DNA of 64,000 nucleotides from Sipunculus nudus (GCA_026874595.1 CM049309.1:39633079-39697078), one strand, 5' to 3'. Counted from the first letter of the stretch, positions 11,840 to 24,230 are shown. Notes: generated from the letters alone by a model not told the origin. Translations and numbers: made by a program.

Positions 11840-11978
11840 CTAGTGCCTCCGTGGAGGTCGCTGGGGTGGCTGTTGTAAATTGATGGTATTGTTCTTTGGC
11901 TGTCGGCTATATTCGTTTCGGGCTCTTGTTCTTCTACGAGAACCTAACCGTTTTTCCATAGCATTTTCCTTTCTCATT
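11840..11978 (-). CDS. Membrane protein, terminal exon (cytoplasmic tail)
   Basis: Acceptor TTTCTTTAG| on the minus strand; the stop TAG is at 11840-11842. The 139 nt complete a lysine codon and encode 45 residues, including RLGSRRRTRARNEY and a Pro/Arg-rich end. GC content exceeds the surrounding intron. Phase fits the membrane-helix exon exactly. Confidence 0.68.
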
Positions 11979-12996
11979 CTAAAGAAAAATAAAATATAAA
12001 ATAAATCAGACCTTTTTTAACACTGTGCATTCATTATGTAAGTATATTAAACACGGCTTTAATTTTTTTATATTTAAAACACACAGTCTATATCCATAGA
12101 GACAGAATCTCCGACCCCCAGGCATAACTCAGAGAAGTTACAGACAGAGCCATAATGTGGGTCAGCAGACACTGGGAATGGTATACAGCCAAAAAAACCA
12201 ACACACCAAGCATGCACGAATCACAAAAAGTTCTTCCATCACAGCTTCATTCTTAGATTGAACAAAGAAAAAAACTCCTCTGAGGAAAAACGGACCGAAC
12301 TATGCTTAGAATCAACAGATATCCTTCAAATAAAAAAAATGGTCCGAACCATGCATAGAACCAACAGAGATACTTCTAATGTTAAAATAAAACGGACCGA
12401 ACCATGCATAGAACCAACAGAAATACTTCTAATGTTCCACACTCCATACCTGCTATACACCAAGCACACAAGACTGCCTAGTATGAACTGCAGCAGCTCT
12501 ATTGAACCTGCCTAACAAAGATAAAAGATCTGAAAGTGTTCTGAAAAATTAGTAGCCTTCTTTGAAATGAAAAGAATAAAACATTTAATTATCGTCAATT
12601 ACACATTTATTTTACCACAGACTGCATCCAGATGTGCGACACATGCTATGTATATAAAAGTTCATACTACCATAGTCTGAAACATGCATGGTGCTCATCC
12701 CCTGCAGGCATGCATGAAGATCAGGGAATTTTCCACTTATTGTGACACATACTGAATATTTACACACACAGAACTAAGAAGTGTCCCATTCTTGTTCTAA
12801 TTGGGCTGTTTTATAGCAGGAAAGAAATAGTATATCTCAGAACTCTTACAAAACGATGGAAAAAGGCGTGAGCTCCGAGGAACAACTATGAATGCATCGC
12901 ATTCATGCATGTAGACAACCATGGACCATCCCCCTAAAGTAATTTATCATATGTATCTCCTCTCAATTACAGAGAGGTTAACTGAACCATCATATG

Positions 12997-13084
<88 letters not shown>

Positions 13085-13693
13085 TCCGTGCAACTCAACA
13101 GGCTCAGTCACAGCCAACTGTAACCAGCGAGAATTCCCTCTACCATTTCGATTCGATTCTTTAAACTTCGATTTCAGATATTCTGTTCGAAATCTTCACA
13201 GTCGTTTAGATTTGAGGGTCAGTAGACCGAGTTTAGCAAAAACAATACAACTGAGATTACCCCTATCATGAATAGATCAAGACCAAGCACAGTTTCCTCG
13301 TCGTTATTACTTTTAAAATTAACATCTTGTTCATTGCTTGCTTCTCTTGCTGTCTGTTTGACGGTCTGTCTGTCTCTCTCCCTCTCTCTTACACTGTACA
13401 CACACACATACACACGGGACCTGTTAATCAAAACCAGAATATTTTGATATTAATCTTAAAATATGAACTTACTTGCGGAACAAATAAATGGCCACAGCTG
13501 TCAGCGCGACACAGGCGGCAATCATCAGCACCAACACGACCATAAAAACTGAAAACAAAGATCAAACATTATCTAATGACCTGATTTGGGATACAAGGAT
13601 TTTGCTGATCAAATAGCTGCATGGTTATTTAGGCAGCAGCTTTTTACAGCCCGTGTATCACCGGGACGCATTATCCCCCCCCCCCTCTCTCTC

Positions 13694-13740
<47 letters not shown>

Positions 13741-15408
13741 CAGATGGATCCACGTAACTGATCCTGGTTAATTTATAAAGTCCTTACTATGAAACGGAAT
13801 TTAGGCTTACCTCCTTTTATACTTCATTAAAATAATGATCAGGTCGTTATTTGCATTGACATGTGGACCAGCCGACATGTATACAACCAATTACCGTTTT
13901 TATGTAAAATAAATAGGTACATAGTGATCGGTCATTTGACGATATGGATGAGTTGCGTTCCACATTTTCAACCTGTAACAACGGTATAGGTAACAGGATG
14001 AACTTATTATGATTGTTTCGTCGTATTTTAATTATAAATTCATGGAAAATCTAATTATATATCGAATGAAATCAAAGGGACTGAATTACAAAAGAGCAAT
14101 TAAAAATAATCAGATATGAGGTATATGTTCAGCCATTTTCAGATTAGAAAATTTAAACCTGTATTTTAAAATAAACACTCTCTGCAGATGGTTCTGTTAT
14201 GAAAGTCTGTTGCGATTATATAATTTATGATTTTTAGACCAATGGACATAACAAACGGGTAAAGTTCCGAACTTCTCAGCCGGTCAATTGATCACGGGAA
14301 ATGTCCAGCTTATATACGAATGAAATTAACAACGCCGGCATGCAGGGACAATGTCACAAAGAAATCTACAAGTGTAACCTGGCTTGCATCAAAACCATGC
14401 AGATGTGGCACTGAAATGTATACGTACACGTTTAATTTGTTTATTTCAGACCCTGCATGGCCGCTATCATAACCAAGACATTGTGACACTGAAACCTACA
14501 GGTTTAATGTGTACATTTCATTTTCCAGCTGCCATCAACGTCAGGTGTGACACTGACTTTTAACATAAATCATTTGCGGGAAATATTTGTTTCTTTGATT
14601 CTTATCATAAGTAGCAAATTAAAAAAAAAACCTTTTTTCCCTATTTTATCTAAGACGAGCTGTTTATTCTTAAATATTTATAAATGTCCGTCTTGGGGTG
14701 TGCATTGCACCTTTAAATCTGTGAATGTTTTAACGCAGACAGGGGCGGAATTAGAGGGGGGCGACGGACGCCCTTCTTTTTCCGACCTAAAATTTTCATA
14801 ATAGAAAAAAACATGCTTAATATCGAAAAATAAATTAGCGAAACAATATCAGACTGCACTAGTATAGCGTAAATAAAAAAAACCCTACATAATCTCTTTT
14901 CATACCTGAAACTAGTTCACTGTGACCTCATTTTTCTTATAAATTAAGCAAATGCCTCCGTTTTGCATTAAACACCTGTTGTAAAACTTCATTTTTCATG
15001 CAATAAAAACTGGAATGTTTTTCTTTTGATAAATATTAATTTTTTTATATATATATATATACTCCATACGGGTAATTAGGTACTTTGCAAATTGTAGAAA
15101 TGAACTGGAACATAGTGTATTTAGTCATAACAGTATAGGAAAGATTTATACTAAGTTAATAATTAATACGTCGACTAGATAAGTAAGGAACTTTGTTGTT
15201 TTTAAAGAAAGTATATACTTTCGGTTTAAATATAAATGAATATTTTGTAATAAAATCAGATCATTCTTAATTTATTATAAAGCCCCAAGTTTTGAAAATG
15301 CTTTTACAGCTTTTCGTTGTCAGGCCAAGTGGGCAAGTCATCGTAGGTAAAAAGTCCTAATACGTTTGATATACAGTCAATATCATGTCCTGCAGATACG
15401 GGTATACA

Positions 15409-15451
<43 letters not shown>

Positions 15452-15771
15452 AACACGCCATCCTGCCTCCGGAACTCACGATGCATGGAAGTTGCGACCC
15501 CTCTTACCAGAATTCCTGGATCCCAAAAAGTGGACATCTATATGTGTGTTTGTGTATGTGTGTATAATTTATCTTTTTTTTAAATAAATTATGCATATAG
15601 ATGCATGTACGGCAAAGAATCCTGGTGGAGAACATGCACGTATTACGTGTTTGTGTCACGAGGAGCGTGTGTGTCCGTGCGTGCGTTTGCTCTAAGTACA
15701 CTTACCATTCTCCATTTCATTGGCTTGTGCAGCTGTGGTCATCTGAGGGCTAGTGGCCTGACCATTGTTCC
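11840..15771 (-). CDS. Single-pass membrane protein, 3' three exons (unrecognised family)
   Basis: Minus-strand exons 15706-15771, 13473-13548 and 11840-11978 join in one frame with GT/AG borders and matching phases, giving about 93 residues and a stop. In order: a polar Asn/Thr/Gln/Ser-rich stalk, a hydrophobic helix of about 22 residues (VVLVLMIAACVALTAVAIYL), then a basic stop-transfer and an arginine-rich tail ending in proline and arginine (QPPQRPPRRH). Positive charge after the helix predicts type I topology, with the tail in the cytosol. The extracellular part must be encoded upstream (higher coordinates) and was not found. I do not recognise the family. One-exon-per-region structure is common for animal receptors and adhesion proteins, but function is open. 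Confidence 0.7.
12285..12440. repeat. Three tandem units of about 50 bp
   Basis: The motif GGWCCGAACYATGC followed by TAGAAYCAACAGA recurs three times (near 12290, 12341 and 12393), the last two units almost identical. It lies in the intron between the tail and membrane-helix exons. Confidence 0.8.
12999..13081. repeat. (AT)n microsatellite
   Basis: About 41 AT units, uninterrupted. Confidence 0.95.
13473..13548 (-). CDS. Membrane protein, transmembrane-helix exon
   Basis: Acceptor TTTGTTTTCAG| and donor CCGCAA|GTAAGT on the minus strand. The 76 nt encode one membrane span (MVVLVLMIAACVALTAVAIY) followed by LFR and a split lysine codon. This is a textbook single-TM exon; entry and exit phases match both neighbours. 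Confidence 0.72.
13676..13736. repeat. Poly-C and (CT)n tract
   Basis: A run of C followed by a (CT)n microsatellite, intronic to the minus-strand gene. Confidence 0.9.
14300..14570. repeat. Degenerate tandem repeat, about 75-bp period
   Basis: The segment ATGTSRCACTGAAAYSTA-like recurs near 14330, 14404, 14480 and 14546, with flanking words such as GCATGG shared between units. The units are diverged, so this is an old minisatellite in the intron. Confidence 0.5.
14743..14815. mobile_element. End fragment of the GGGGCGGA short element family
   Basis: Begins AGGGGCGGAATTAGAGG, then a G-rich run and CCGACCTAAAA, matching the left end and CCGACCTAGCC of the element at 10565-10795. No second end found. 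Confidence 0.4.
15411..15449. repeat. (CA)n microsatellite
   Basis: About 19 CA units, intronic to the minus-strand gene. Thr-His and Cys-Val frames across it are artefacts. Confidence 0.95.
15706..15771 (-). CDS. Membrane protein, juxtamembrane stalk exon
   Basis: Acceptor TTTATGTTTAAG| and donor GAATG|GTAAGT on the minus strand. The 66 nt encode 21 complete residues (NNGQATSPQMTTAAQANEM then EN), polar and Thr/Gln-rich, as in an extracellular stalk. It begins with the last two bases of a split codon, so at least one more coding exon lies upstream. Confidence 0.6.
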
Positions 15772-16697
15772 CTTAAACATAAATAAACAACATATATTCC
15801 ATTTAATGTACTGTCGTTTAGTATATTGGCTTTCTTAAGGTATACCATGTATTAAATTTTAGTATGTAATATGTATTCGTTTTATCTAAAACTATGAACT
15901 GCCGGACAAACAGTAAATACCATCGACCAATCGACATTGATCGACATATTTCCCATCGGGAAATCCCCGGCCTTCAGATGCCCTAGTCCGCACTTTTATT
16001 TATATAACATTTTCACACAAGTATTACTCGTTCCTGAGTCTCGGCAGTATACCGGCCTGGGAATACATTAAGAAAATACATTATTCTATTATCCTACTTC
16101 ACCAACCAGAATCATTATGTAAACATAGGATAAACTGGTATACTGAATCTGTTTGTAAATAAACGTGACGTCATGTGTTACGCAGTTGCTAGGAACTTGA
16201 TTGTTTACAAGGCAGGGCAGAACGAAGGGCACATTATACTTTATACGGGGCTTACTAAATGCTGAGGTAATACTTAGCCATATCTAGATAAGCGTATTAT
16301 AAATAATACAATAATTGGTAATAATTATTATTATGATATTTACTGATATTAACTTATATGAACTTATTTATAATTACCGGTATTGCAATTTGTCTGTTCT
16401 CTATATGGAAGTACCCCTGATTTATAACGCCACAAAGAGAATTATATGCTTCCGCAACAGCTTCACATTTTGCCATACATACTCAAGAACGACATAATTA
16501 CAGCTAAAAGAATGGTAACGTCAGTTTAAATACATGTTGTATAGGTACACCGTAAATAAACGTGTGTGTTTGTGCATTTGGGAGATATAAAGAAAATTAA
16601 AACCTGTAAGTGGATCAACATGACTTGTTACTACATGACGTGATACTATATATAGTCTGTTTTAAATATATTTTTATTTATCTTTTCTTAAACTCAC

Positions 16698-16718
16698 AGA
16701 TCAGATCCGGAAAGATAG
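16698..16718 (-). CDS. Candidate 21-nt microexon of the membrane-protein gene
   Basis: A strong acceptor (CCTCCATTGCAG|) and a strong donor (|GTGAGT) bracket 21 nt on the minus strand. The length keeps phase, and it can be joined to the stalk exon at 15771 without a stop. It could equally be a chance pair of splice-like sites. Confidence 0.22.
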
Positions 16719-18054
16719 CTGCAATGGAGGAATGAGGCATAGACCTATTTAACTAAAATGAAACCAAAGCCATACTTTTTAGAATATTTAAACAATTAAT
16801 TAAAATCAATATAAGAGAAATCAGTCTATTTTTTACAACATCTCAACCTGTCTGATGAAGGCCAAGGTCACTGGTCACATGCTAAATTAACTACGTTTAA
16901 AAGCTGCTGATTGGTTGTAGAGTGTCATAAATATTTTTAAAAAAATGTATTTTTCAAAGTTTGGCTGCTGACCTGTGGCAGAGGCTATGTCACTTGGCCA
17001 CAAGAAACAGAAGGTGGCAAAATATAATTGATGGTTTTTGTTATATTGTTTACATCTCATATTAGGCCTTTGCTTCCTCATCAGCTTAAGTGTCAAATCG
17101 TGTGATAATCTTTAAATTTTAGAGAATAATCGCCAATTTTCAATGGTCACCCATTGGTTAAACAAACCATATCGAAGTCAATGATTCATTTTTATATATG
17201 ACAGCAGAGTGTGATGAAGAATACATTATACATTATACATTATACATTATACATGGCGTGCTCATGCAGAGCTAATACTCATAAATACAGGACCATGTTT
17301 CCGTATACTACATGCAATAATGGGCAGTCAGCCGGTTAGCATGATAGTTATGACATAACCATGAATTAAATTAACGTGAGCACCATCATTAACATTATGA
17401 AAATAGATCTCATTTAATGTATGATTATCTCGATCATCAACTCGATAATAAATACATCAGGTCTTGCCATTTAAATAGCTGTTGATATCCAGCTTTGTTT
17501 CGTTATTAGGGTTATTTCAATTCAGGTCAAAAAATAAGATTACCGGTATAGTTATATATGCATAGTCATTTTTTAATGTAACCCTGACAGCAATGAGCAC
17601 AATATTGACTGGATATTTTATTTTATTAATTGCGATCATTTATAAAAAAATGGACTCCTTTACACAGTTATGCACATTTATAAAGGTCAAGATCTATTAT
17701 ATAAGGCTAATAAATGAAAACAAAGCACATGTATATACATGAAATACATGCATACAACATGTTTTTATCACTTTAATGATATGGTGAATAGAGTAATGAT
17801 CATGCACGGGACAGATGAAAAGTATGACTAAAGGTAAACAACAAAGGTAATGGGGGTTTTTAGTTTGATATCACCGACTATGTCAGTTTCAACCGAATTT
17901 ATACATGCTGTCTCCTTTCCTGACCTAGCAATGTATAGAGCCTGCCCATAATATTTATAGCTTTTCTTAGCCCCAATGAGGCATTCAACCCAAGCTGCCA
18001 TCATATAGGCGGTATATATATAGTTATTCTTTCTACATTTTCCTGCGGCCTAAA
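16719..18054. other. No gene recognised
   Basis: AT-rich DNA. A (CATTATA)n run of about five units lies at 17222-17255. No protein-like frame on either strand. Confidence 0.5.
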
Positions 18055-18190
18055 ACCAGTACCCATTCACTACAGGGCCGAGAGAGCCTACCCTTCAGGT
18101 GGTGAAGATTTTGGCCAGGGGTGACAGCAAGGGCGGTCATAACGGACGTGACCCCACAATCTAGCGCCTTTACCATATCTCCATCACTGC
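18055..18190 (-). mobile_element. Degraded SINE copy (family A)
   Basis: On the minus strand it shares the B-box area (GTGGGGTCACGTCC versus GTGGGTTCGCCTCC) and body segments with the copy at 9600-9779. Substitutions are many, so it is an old copy. Confidence 0.4.
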
Positions 18191-18921
18191 TCATTGTGAA
18201 GTTCTCGAAATTGTATTTATGTCTGCATTTATTCTCTATAGAATGTCCAAAATCTCTATCGCTTTTTCATATATATATATTTATATATACGGTGAATATA
18301 TTTTAACTGTCACACGATTAGGATATAAGAAGGATATAAGAAAGGCATTTCGGAAGCTATTCTCGATCAAATCACACCCCTGATTTTTCACGGTTAAAGG
18401 GGCCTAATCAACTATCTGACCTTTTTTGACTAAAGGTAATCACTTAGCTTTTATATAAAAAAATAGGCGAGAAAAGGTGGATTTCACCGCACACAGCTGC
18501 TTGTTCTGTTTATATCGACATGTTTATAATATGTGGGAGCCCGCCAAAATATATCAAAACAAATTCAACAAGGGCATCTGGCGGCAGGTCATGCAGGTAA
18601 GCCAGAGCTTTGCAAACGGCGTTTCGCAACAAGGGACCTTTCTACCTCATATATGCGACCTGCCTGTTAGGTTACGTGTTTTTCCGTTTGTCAACATTGC
18701 TGTTTTTCGAACATTGAAGATAAACAAGTTCATACATCCTTCACGGAGGCATTATAAGAACTTTAAATAACAAGAATTACCCTTAGATAATTAATATGTA
18801 CACAGAGGAAGTCAGAAATCACATAAATTCTTTTTCAAAAGGTAGGTGAATGGGCAGCTTTAATTATTTTTTGCTGTACTTTGCATTTATCTCACAGGAC
18901 ATCGTACGTCACGTCCCTTTA
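18191..18921. other. No firm gene; one exon-like stretch
   Basis: A plus-strand segment near 18531-18596 reads MWEPAKIYQNKFNKGIWRQV and ends at CAG|GTAAGC. It looks exon-like, but no acceptor or partner exon was found, so it is not called as a gene. Confidence 0.2.
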
Positions 18922-21361
18922 CACTGAAAATCAAAAATGTGTACGGGAACACATTTAGCGCGTTCCGGAACTCAAACACATCAAATTTTGCTGTGTATGA
19001 GGCATTAAATGTGTTTCGTTTAGTCAGAACACACTCACTGTGTTACCAAACGCATTATTCCGCTCAAACACATCTGTTTTCCAAAATGTGTTTGGAAATG
19101 TGTTTGGGAACACATTTACTGTGTTTGAGTATGTGTTTCAAAACACATGTAATGTGTATGCGCCTTTCCCCGAGAGGGAGTTGGTTGTCACGTGATACAT
19201 AACCGCCAAATTCAAAAACAGTCTGGTCTTTGTTCGGGTGGACCATCATCTCAGCAGACATAACTGGCAGAGTACATGCTGCAAGGTCTGAGGTAAGTTA
19301 AGAATGTATTGTTTTTTCAAAATCGGCTATATGTGGAATGTCTTAATTATATGTACAGTCAGTAGGGGCACTGAGTGTTAATTATCCAGATTTAGATGAT
19401 GATGCCTGCATTGCATGCCTGCCTGACTGCGACATTGCCCTAACAAGGAATGTGCAAGGAGATTTATATATACATGTATATAACATATTTTTGTCGTACT
19501 TAACAACTTAACATTACCAAAGACGTTATTATTATATAATTCCAACTGTTCACTGTATATGCATGTGTATGCATGCAGGGCCATGCACAAAGTTCATGAA
19601 GCTTCGCTCAGTACAGGGCACATGTAACAACTGCTGATAAGACAGCAGGCAGCTTGTTGTAGAACAGGGTCAGGTTTGTAAACCTATAAGGTTGTCACAG
19701 TCGAAGCGTGCTTTTATACAGCCACACTCTTGTTATGTTGGTGACTTAGCTACATATATGCCCCCCCCCCTCCCCACCCGAGTAGTAAATGCTAATATAC
19801 AACTGCACAATGTTTCATGCCTGTTTGTTTTTTTAATTTCTTATACGTTCGTTTTCTTATTTTATAGGACTTAAGCCTACCCGAGTCTTTATGCTCTTCA
19901 AGAAGAGGAGGTAAGTTAAGAATGTATTGTTTTTTTCAAAATCGGCTATATGTGGAATGTCTTAATTATATGTACAGTCAGTAGGGGCACTGAGTGTTAA
20001 TTATCCAGATTTAGATGATGATGCCTGCATTGCATGCCTGCCTGACTGCGACATTGCCCTAACAAGGAATGTGCAAGGAGATTTATATTATACATGTATA
20101 TAACATATTTTTGTCGTACTTAACAACTTAACATTACCAAAGACGTTATTATTATATAATTCCAACTGTTCACTGTATATGCATGTGTATGCATGCAGGG
20201 CCATGCACAAAGTTCATGAAGCTTCGCTCAGTACAGGGCACATGTAACAACTGCTGATAAGACAGCAGGCAGCTTGTTGTAGAACAGGGTCAGGTTTGTA
20301 ACCCTATAAGGTTGTCACAGTCGCAGCGTGCTTTTATACAGCCACACTCTTGTTATGTTGGTGACTTAGCTACATATATGCCCCCCCCCCCCTCCCCACC
20401 CGAGTAGTAAATGCTAATATACAACTGCACAATGTTTCATGCCTGTTTGTTTTTTTAATTTCTTATACGTTCGTTTTCTTATTTTATAGGACTTAAGCCC
20501 ACCCAAGTCTTTATGCTCTTCAAGAAGAGGAGCGAAATGAGGCTGTCTCAAGACTGCTGGTGATCCAATTAAGAGAGCTACATCATAGATGAATGCATGC
20601 ACAATTACTCCAGACTCATTGAACTTATATTTACCATATATTATGACATTTCGGCAACTTGCACTCTACATATATACCCCATTTCTGTATATTAGAGTAT
20701 GTGCATCACTTGGTTTAGTTATAATCTGGGGTGTTTTTCTCAGATTCTTGGCCTGCATACTACAGAAAAAACATCATTAGAGACCTGTGTCTCTGTATTC
20801 AATAAGGACAAGGACTATAATATATTTTTTTCATAAACTGAATAAATATACGGTGAAAATATTATGATAAATGGTTCAAATTTGTGTAACTGCTTTTGTT
20901 ATTTGTTTTCTGTGTTACAGGTGAATATACAGCTGAATTATATGGATTAGATACTTTTATTCCTTACTTATTCCATTCTCAAGACCAGGCAAGCTACATG
21001 TATTTGGAACTTTTGCAGAACACATTTTAGCACATTCAGAACACATCAAATGCGTTTCAGAACACATTTATATTATCATACACATTTACTGTGTTTCCGT
21101 ACACATTTAATGCCTCGTCCCAGATACAACTCTCTAACACATCTCTGTGTTTCCAAACACATGTGTGTGTTCCGAAACACGTCTATGTGTGTTCCGAAAC
21201 ACATTTATATGTGTTCCCAAACACATCTATGATGTGTCACAAAACACGTTAAATTTATCATACACATTAATGTGTTCCCGTACACATTTTAATGCCTCAT
21301 CTCAGATACAAGTCTCGTACACATTTAAATGTGTTCCCAAACACATTTTTGGTTTTCAGTG
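18922..21361. mobile_element. 2.4-kb element with CACTG ends and GTGT-rich subterminal repeats
   Basis: The left end CACTGAAAATCAAAAATGTG and the right end (reverse complement CACTGAAAACCAAAAATGTG) differ at one base of 20, and both are bordered by TA. Each end carries many short AACACATTT / AAATGTGTT blocks (18936-19165 and 21015-21350), the subterminal-repeat pattern of CACTA/EnSpm and some hAT elements. The short outer duplication (TA only) does not settle the superfamily. The middle has the 618-bp duplication described separately and no transposase-like frame, so the element is probably non-autonomous. Confidence 0.68.
19293..20531. repeat. Tandem duplication (offset 618 bp) of an intron-plus-exon-like unit
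   Basis: 19293-19910 and 19911-20531 are nearly identical apart from a few substitutions, small indels and homopolymer length. Each unit begins with GTAAGTTAAG, ends its first 575-579 bp in TTATTTTATAG, and is followed by the same 43-bp exon-like segment. Read on the plus strand, the unit is therefore one intron and one exon, so the duplication would preserve splicing. Confidence 0.9.
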
Positions 21362-21367
21362 TATATA

Positions 21368-21370
21368 TAT

Positions 21371-21440
<70 letters not shown>
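21368..21440. repeat. (AT)n microsatellite
   Basis: Alternating AT just outside the right end of the CACTG-ended element, with one ACATGT interruption at its start. Confidence 0.95.
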
Positions 21441-21443
<3 letters not shown>

Positions 21444-22701
21444 GCTAAACATACACCGCCTGAAGTCAACATTATATACGGATGCAGGCAACCGCATGGA
21501 TCTAGATATAATAAAGATAGAATAATAGAGATAAAAAGTACCCGTTACCGATGCATTAGACTGGCCGAGTCCATGAAATGGTTAAGACTTAATTGTTGAC
21601 TCTGACAGTGTCGGTACTGCCACCTTGCGGCAAATTATAGCTACGTGTATCGGTGCATGGAATCATGTCGGTGCATGGAATCACGTATTATTTACGCATT
21701 TTAGAAGCAAAAAAAAAACTAACGCCCTGGCAGGGCTTCCGATGCATTAAAACCACCCAAAAGGGTACATTCAGGCCAAAATGATTAACTACATGAGAGA
21801 TGAAACCGTACACTATATTAAAACGTGCACTGAATTAAACATAAATCTAATCAAATGTATATGTAAGCTTGCTCGCGACTTCCTCGACACAGGTACACAG
21901 GTACATATGCATAATATAATGTTTAAGTATTCATATGTAACTCATTTTAATCGGTGACAGAATGCAAACCGGTTGAACTGATTAACGTTAATCATATATA
22001 TAAGAGCGGCTTAGGAATCAAATAGAAAGCAATTGCTATACTTTATTTTTGTTTATATATCCCCGACAAACAAACAAAAATTATAACATAAATAAAATAA
22101 GTCTATATTTAAACACTCATCTATAGTAAATTTAATATAGAATATAGGATATTTTTACATGGGGGCTTGGTATGCATTCATCGGATAGGGAGTCCCGCTG
22201 CGATATATTGTGGAAACATTTTAGATATGCAGCCAGTGGAAACATTAAGGATTACCTTTTGGAGAGTGTAAAAGGAATTTTAGCATATGATAAAAAATAA
22301 ACTTCCGCAACTCTTATTTATGATCCTTAAAAAAGGTGCATAACTAACAAACTTGTCAACAGGTATAATAATAATAGACAGACAAAAAGATGCACCTTTA
22401 TAGCGTGCGTGATTTTATGTGTAAACACACTTCCTGAAGACATATAAAGATTGATTTTCCTTTTATGTAAAATATGCGATTTTCCTTGTTATTTATGGAA
22501 TGGTTCCTTGGATTTTAATCGGTTTAGATTCTGGTAACTTTTTATATAAACATATATTTTTTCAATAATTCATTACTTAAATTAAATAATCTATTAATAA
22601 TACATTACCAGTGGTTAACCGTGCCCAGTATAAAAACGTAAACAGGAAAACTCCAGTCTTCTGTGACTGTGATAAGATATTCATCAATAGGAGCTCCATG
22701 T
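21441..22701. other. No gene recognised
   Basis: AT-rich. The short phrase CGGTGCATGGAATCA is repeated near 21651 and 21669. No exon-like segment seen. Confidence 0.5.
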
Positions 22702-23152
22702 TCTTGTATTGATAAAACCACACGCTGGTCAGCACACGAAAGTCATTATCTCGAAACAGACCAGTGTACTTTTTCGCACGTCACGTGATCTCAATTATTC
22801 CGCTACGGGTGTCTTGTTTCTGGTTTTGATGGTCAAACTTTGCTGACTTCTCAAGACAGACAATGATCGGTACTATGACACACCGAGGAACTTCTCTCTA
22901 GATGCGAGTGGAAGCTGCATGTCGTCTGCTTGTATAGATATAACCATACACTGGTCAGCACACGATAATCATCTCGAAACAAACCAGCGTACTTTCTCGC
23001 ACGTCACGTGATCTCAATTATTCCGTTACAGGCGACTTTTTCTGGTTTAGAGGGTCAAGAATCGCCAAGATCTCAAGACAGACAACGATCGGTACTATAA
23101 AACACGGTGGAACTTAATTCCACATCTCTAGATGCAAGGCGAAGCTGTCGTC
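22702..23152. repeat. Two tandem copies of a unit of about 225 bp carrying TCACGTGA
   Basis: Copy 1 starts near 22702 and copy 2 near 22930. Shared blocks include CTGGTCAGCACACGA, CTCGAAACA.ACCAG, the 20-mer GCACGTCACGTGATCTCAAT, TCAAGACAGACAA.GATCGGT and CATGTCGTCTGC-like ends. Divergence is about 15-20% by eye. The conserved block holds a CACGTG E-box core within GTCACGTGAT. Confidence 0.8.
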
Positions 23153-23944
23153 TGCTGTAGAAATTAGGCGGGCTGTAACTATTTGTAAACACACACAGTC
23201 GCCGTACAAACGTAATCCTGCCTGCATGGTTATGTCAGTACACCCTGGCAACAGTACTTCCTGGTTGGCAAACACTTAATAAAATAATGCTGGTTATTAC
23301 ATACAGTGTGACGTGACCTGACACCGGTGGATAGGTAACGTCGGTTTTATAATGATAAATGTTATAACCTTTGTCCTGTATTCAATTAAGTCATGACTAT
23401 AAAATAATTATGTTCAATTATTTGGTGCATAACAGTAATGAATGAGCACACTGACCAAAATAAATTCAAATTGATTATATTAAAAATCAATGTTGAATCT
23501 GACAATGTACAGGTCTACTGGTTTTCTGAAAGTAATTATCATACCTTACTGTTTTGAATATACATACCTTTTATAAATGTTGATAAGAGAGTAAGAAAGC
23601 AAGGTGTGGGTCTTCACAAACAAACATCCAGTGTATGTTTAAATAGATATATATGTACTTTTCGCAAGGTATATACCCCCCCCCCCCCTCAATCTGTGCA
23701 ACTAAATCAGTCATTAACCAACTTATTGAATGGCATCAACTGGAGCTAAATATAATGTCTATGAATGTGAATGAAAAACGATCCTAAGACTCAGTTAACC
23801 TTTTTATCTAGATCCGAACCAAACGTTATAAAAATTATTTGGATCTTCCCCGATCCATATCCAGTCCGTCTGCAAAATTACGCGCATGTATGGAAATGGA
23901 AATGTACTTTCGCATAACCATGCTCAATTAAGCAAGCATGCATG
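23153..23944. other. No gene recognised
   Basis: AT-rich spacer with a poly-C run near 23676-23689. No exon-like segment seen. Confidence 0.5.
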
Positions 23945-24036
23945 CAGTGGCGTCAATTTATTGTCAAGGTTGAGGGGAATGACTCGCAGGCGCAGGAGGG
24001 TGATCAGAGGTGAGACACTTTTCTTTATAAACAATA

Positions 24037-24087
<51 letters not shown>

Positions 24088-24158
24088 TTATATATATATA
24101 TATATATAAATATATCTGCAGGTTTTCTGCAATAAACAACTACTAGAGTGCTCTATGG

Positions 24159-24230
<72 letters not shown>

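Noticed and set aside
18477-18770. 97-residue plus-strand frame
   Set aside because: Only a part (KIYQNKFNKGIWRQV then a donor) looks exon-like; the rest reads through intron-like sequence.
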